From Burkholderiales bacterium (GTDB lineage: Bacteria > Pseudomonadota > Gammaproteobacteria > Burkholderiales > Burkholderiaceae), in assembly GCA_947372535.1 (NCBI GenBank), contig CANBUA010000035.1, forward strand, positions 1-24,174: a stretch of DNA of 24,174 bases, read 5' to 3'. The notes beneath the pieces were generated by a model. It was not told the DNA's origin and did not search any database. It was given only the letters and a program-made list of their open reading frames with translations. Shown piece after piece: positions 23,429-24,174 of this stretch. The position numbers and the translations under genes were made by a program. How positions within the stretch are numbered: the first letter of the stretch is position 1; the number at the start of each line of letters is the position of its first letter.

Positions 23429-24174
23429 GCCGTGAGTATCCATCCTTCGATGGGGTCGACGTCGAGGGGCAGGCCGCAACGCGGATCGCCATCGGCCAGT
23501 CGCTGGTGGCCCCAGGCGGCCTGCATCAGGCAGAGCACGGCGTCCAGGCGGTCGCCTTGCGGGTCGCTGGCCAGGTGATCACGCTGGGCGGGCGTGAGTT
23601 TGAGGCGCAGGCCCAGTCGGGTGCGGCCTTGTTCGAGCGCGTCGATGAGGCTCAGGCGCTGGACCAGGCGGTCATGCGTGCGGCCGTCGCGGGCATCGGA
23701 TTTGTAGCTTTGGCGGCCCAGGATCTCGTGGGCAAGCAGGCCGGGGTAGGCCTCCAGGGCGCGGTGGCGTGGGGGGCGCCTGGCCGCAGCCTCGCCATCG
23801 CCTTGATGCCCCTCGTCCAGCAGCCCAGGCAAGGCCACGCCAGATTGGATCAATCGCCAAAAACCTTCGAAGTACATCTTGCCCACGGGCACATAGCGTG
23901 TCTGCAGCGGGCTGGTGCTGGAGACGCCCGGCATCGCGGTGTCGGCACGGCGGTGGGGCAATTTGGGTGGGCGGGTGCCTGGGCCCCAGCTTTGTCCCCA
24001 GGTGTCGATCAGGGTGGCAAAGCCCTGGCGGGTCTGGCAATGGCGGTGCAGTTGGTCGATGAGGTGATCGGCGCGCCCCATCAGGGCAGGGCTTGACACG
24101 CCAGGCCAGCCTGCAGGCGGATGATCGGTCAGCGCTTGTACGAACACGCGTGGCAGGCCAAAAGGAAAATCGAA
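23425..24174 (-). CDS. DUF429-domain protein, 5' end beyond the window
   Basis: The frame is open to the right edge; 249 residues are visible, beginning FDFPFGLPRVFVQ, a segment near the N-terminus of DUF429 proteins. Further blocks are GTRPPKLPHRRADT, VPVGKMYFEGFWRL, DGRTHDRLVQRL and D..DAVLCLMQAAW near the C-terminus. DUF429 is an uncharacterised family with an RNase H-like fold. It is coupled to the downstream mutarotase gene by an ATGA overlap. No function can be assigned. Confidence 0.82.
   Translation of the reverse strand, partial: FDFPFGLPRVFVQALTDHPPAGWPGVSSPALMGRADHLIDQLHRHCQTRQGFATLIDTWGQSWGPGTRPPKLPHRRADTAMPGVSSTSPLQTRYVPVGKMYFEGFWRLIQSGVALPGLLDEGHQGDGEAAARRPPRHRALEAYPGLLAHEILGRQSYKSDARDGRTHDRLVQRLSLIDALEQGRTRLGLRLKLTPAQRDHLASDPQGDRLDAVLCLMQAAWGHQRLADGDPRCGLPLDVDPIEGWILTA

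Noticed and set aside
1..24174. Mobile element, prophage, CRISPR or defence island
   Set aside because: No transposase, integrase, direct-repeat array, nuclease/toxin pair or compositional break was seen; gene content is chromosomal and mostly core.

Overview
The window is GC-rich, densely coded DNA of a betaproteobacterium, most likely Burkholderiales (Comamonadaceae, Leptothrix or Aquabacterium-like). This rests on the aa3 cytochrome oxidase cluster with its small accessory genes (42-aa assembly protein, DUF2970, DUF2909 twin-transmembrane protein), a DUF4148 protein, and a FemAB-like acyltransferase next to a MaoC dehydratase. No tRNA, rRNA, insertion sequence, prophage or CRISPR array was seen.

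Layout. (1) 1-4453, plus strand: the 3' part of a fused trehalose synthase-maltokinase gene, a small membrane protein of the MscS-associated TM-helix type, and a glycogen-debranching-type glycoside hydrolase; together an alpha-glucan/trehalose module. (2) 4464-7242: a minimal 100-aa flagellar rod-like protein on the minus strand with a near-consensus sigma-28 promoter, next to two tandem, translationally coupled, paralogous membrane diguanylate cyclases on the plus strand; a motility/c-di-GMP patch. (3) 7339-12632: a mixed block with a small conserved-looking protein, the FemAB-like/MaoC pair, a secreted DUF4148 protein divergent from a LysR regulator, ComF, and a divergent BioC-like methyltransferase. 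(4) 12633-13296: a 664-base gap without a convincing gene. It holds a good sigma-70 promoter, an inverted repeat over its -10 box, and potential RNA structure, all upstream of coxB. (5) 13297-22559: the cytochrome c oxidase cluster coxB-coxA-(42 aa)-ctaG-DUF2970-coxC-[DUF2909 on the minus strand]-SURF1-(SCO-like membrane protein)-ctaA-ctaB-SCO. It encodes the catalytic subunits, copper insertion (CtaG, SCO, SURF1) and heme A synthesis (CtaB then CtaA). (6) 22547-24174, minus strand: a D-hexose-6-phosphate mutarotase coupled to a DUF429 protein that runs off the right edge.

Most of this is well-known housekeeping. The parts I consider least explained are the long coxB leader with its promoter and dyad, the sigma-28-driven minimal rod protein, and the second SCO-fold protein inside the oxidase cluster. 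I saw no clear new defence or mobile system. All structure and promoter calls were made by eye.
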